DNA of 5,876 nt from an uncultured Eubacteriales bacterium (GTDB lineage Bacteria > Bacillota > Clostridia > Lachnospirales > Lachnospiraceae), in contig OMSN01000110.1 in assembly GCA_900313765.1 (NCBI GenBank), positions 1-5,876 of the forward strand, read 5' to 3'. Position 1 is the stretch's first letter. Each line of letters opens with the position of its first letter. The position numbers and the translations under genes are program-made. Of this stretch, positions 5,230 through 5,876 are shown one piece after another. The notes under the pieces were generated by a model. It searched no databases. It was not told the origin of the DNA and saw only the letters and a program-made list of their open reading frames with translations.

Positions 5230-5876
5230 TCAGTCAGATTCGGTCTCGGACTGTATGCGTGTCTTATCCATGAGTTTTCTCGTCTTCGGGAAATCTTTGG
5301 TCACAGGCAGTGCCCCCATCCTGTAGGTCCCGTTGCGGATGATGTAGAACTGAATCACTTCTTCCTTGTAGGACGCGGGATCGGACAGGATTCGGATCCA
5401 TTTTTCCGGAGTCAGTTTCCTGAGTTCTTCCCGGTAAGAATCATAGATCTCTGTCATGTCCATGCTGTAATACTCCTGTGCATAGACTTCTGTCAGTTCT
5501 TCTGCTTCGGGAAGTTCCAGCATCCGGTCTCCGATTATGGGAGCTGCAGATTCCCAGATCAGTGCAAGGTCATCATAGGTGTAATTCAGATTCCGATAGA
5601 TCTCTTTTCCGTCTGTCATGCGGATCTTCGTTTCCAGGGTAACATATCCGTTCCATCCCTCAGGATCCGCTTCCACTGCTTCATTTCCCAGGATCTCCAC
5701 TTCGTCCAGCAGCTCGGTTTCCTGGGCGGTCTGCCCGTGGCGCAGTGCGACGATGCTCCGTACCCGCTCGTCTGTCAGCGGAACACCTTGCAGTTTGCTT
5801 CCCCAGTATTCCTGCCTGTAATCACCGGACACGCTGAACAGCTCTGCCGCGGTAAAGTATCTGTCTGATGTCAGCT
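5230..5876 (-). CDS. Unidentified protein, C-terminal part only (N-terminus beyond right edge)
   Basis: The frame ending in TGA at 5230-5232 is open to the window edge, giving 214 visible residues. A GTG at 5832 could be taken as a start, but fourteen in-frame codons upstream of it are also open and no ribosome binding site precedes it, so the gene most likely begins outside. The visible part is soluble, rich in Glu and Tyr, and has no membrane segment. It seems to consist of a beta-rich section with VTLETKIRMTDGKEIYRNLNY followed by helical, acidic segments and a basic end. Numbering from the GTG, the beta-rich section is at about 63-84. An extended strand, then T/N-G-K/R-x-(V/I)-Y-R, recalls extracytoplasmic C-terminal domains of some Clostridia ABC-2 type permeases (DUF6449-like). 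I hold that comparison loosely. No function is assigned. A strong terminator follows directly, so this is the last gene of its operon. Confidence 0.75.
   Translation of the reverse strand, partial: LTSDRYFTAAELFSVSGDYRQEYWGSKLQGVPLTDERVRSIVALRHGQTAQETELLDEVEILGNEAVEADPEGWNGYVTLETKIRMTDGKEIYRNLNYTYDDLALIWESAAPIIGDRMLELPEAEELTEVYAQEYYSMDMTEIYDSYREELRKLTPEKWIRILSDPASYKEEVIQFYIIRNGTYRMGALPVTKDFPKTRKLMDKTRIQSETESD

Noticed and set aside
5830..5832. GTG as the start of the right-end gene
   Set aside because: The frame stays open to the window edge and there is no Shine-Dalgarno sequence in front of the GTG, so the gene is more likely cut by the edge.

Overview
The window reads as a stretch of Bacillota chromosome, most like a Clostridia/Lachnospiraceae-type genome. 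The basis is moderate GC (a little over half by eye, not computed), strong AGGAGG-type ribosome binding sites, compact operons, a short single-polypeptide malic enzyme, and a large two-domain family 2 glycosyltransferase of the kind common in Clostridia polysaccharide loci. The genus cannot be fixed from the sequence. All six genes I can support lie on the minus strand, so the window is best read from its right end to its left. The long plus-strand ORFs are antisense shadows.

Right end (5876 to about 5170): the C-terminal part of an unrecognised protein, whose N-terminus lies outside the window, followed by a strong intrinsic terminator. Middle (about 5153 to 3797): a complete malic enzyme gene with its own candidate promoter, an excellent ribosome binding site and its own terminator. 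It looks like a one-gene transcription unit with no evident link to its neighbours.

Left part (3783 to 1): a four-gene operon for cell-surface polysaccharide. It begins at an extended -10 promoter just downstream of the malic enzyme terminator. In order it encodes two half-sized four-helix membrane proteins of the drug/metabolite transporter type (joined by a 4-base ATGA overlap), an RffA/WecE-type aminotransferase making dTDP-4-amino-4,6-dideoxygalactose (dTDP-Fuc4N), and a tandem-domain GT2 glycosyltransferase that runs off the left edge. The gaps are -4, 24 and 1 base, so the genes are almost certainly co-transcribed and largely translationally coupled.

The simplest joint reading is that the aminotransferase supplies an activated amino sugar, the glycosyltransferase builds a surface glycan that may contain it, and the membrane pair may work as an ArnE/ArnF-like heterodimer moving a lipid-linked sugar across the membrane. 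The aminotransferase assignment is strong, the transporter family is good, and the flippase role is inference. I saw no CRISPR array, tRNA, rRNA, insertion sequence, attachment site or riboswitch. I see no wholly new system here; the half-transporter/Fuc4N operon is the part most worth following up.
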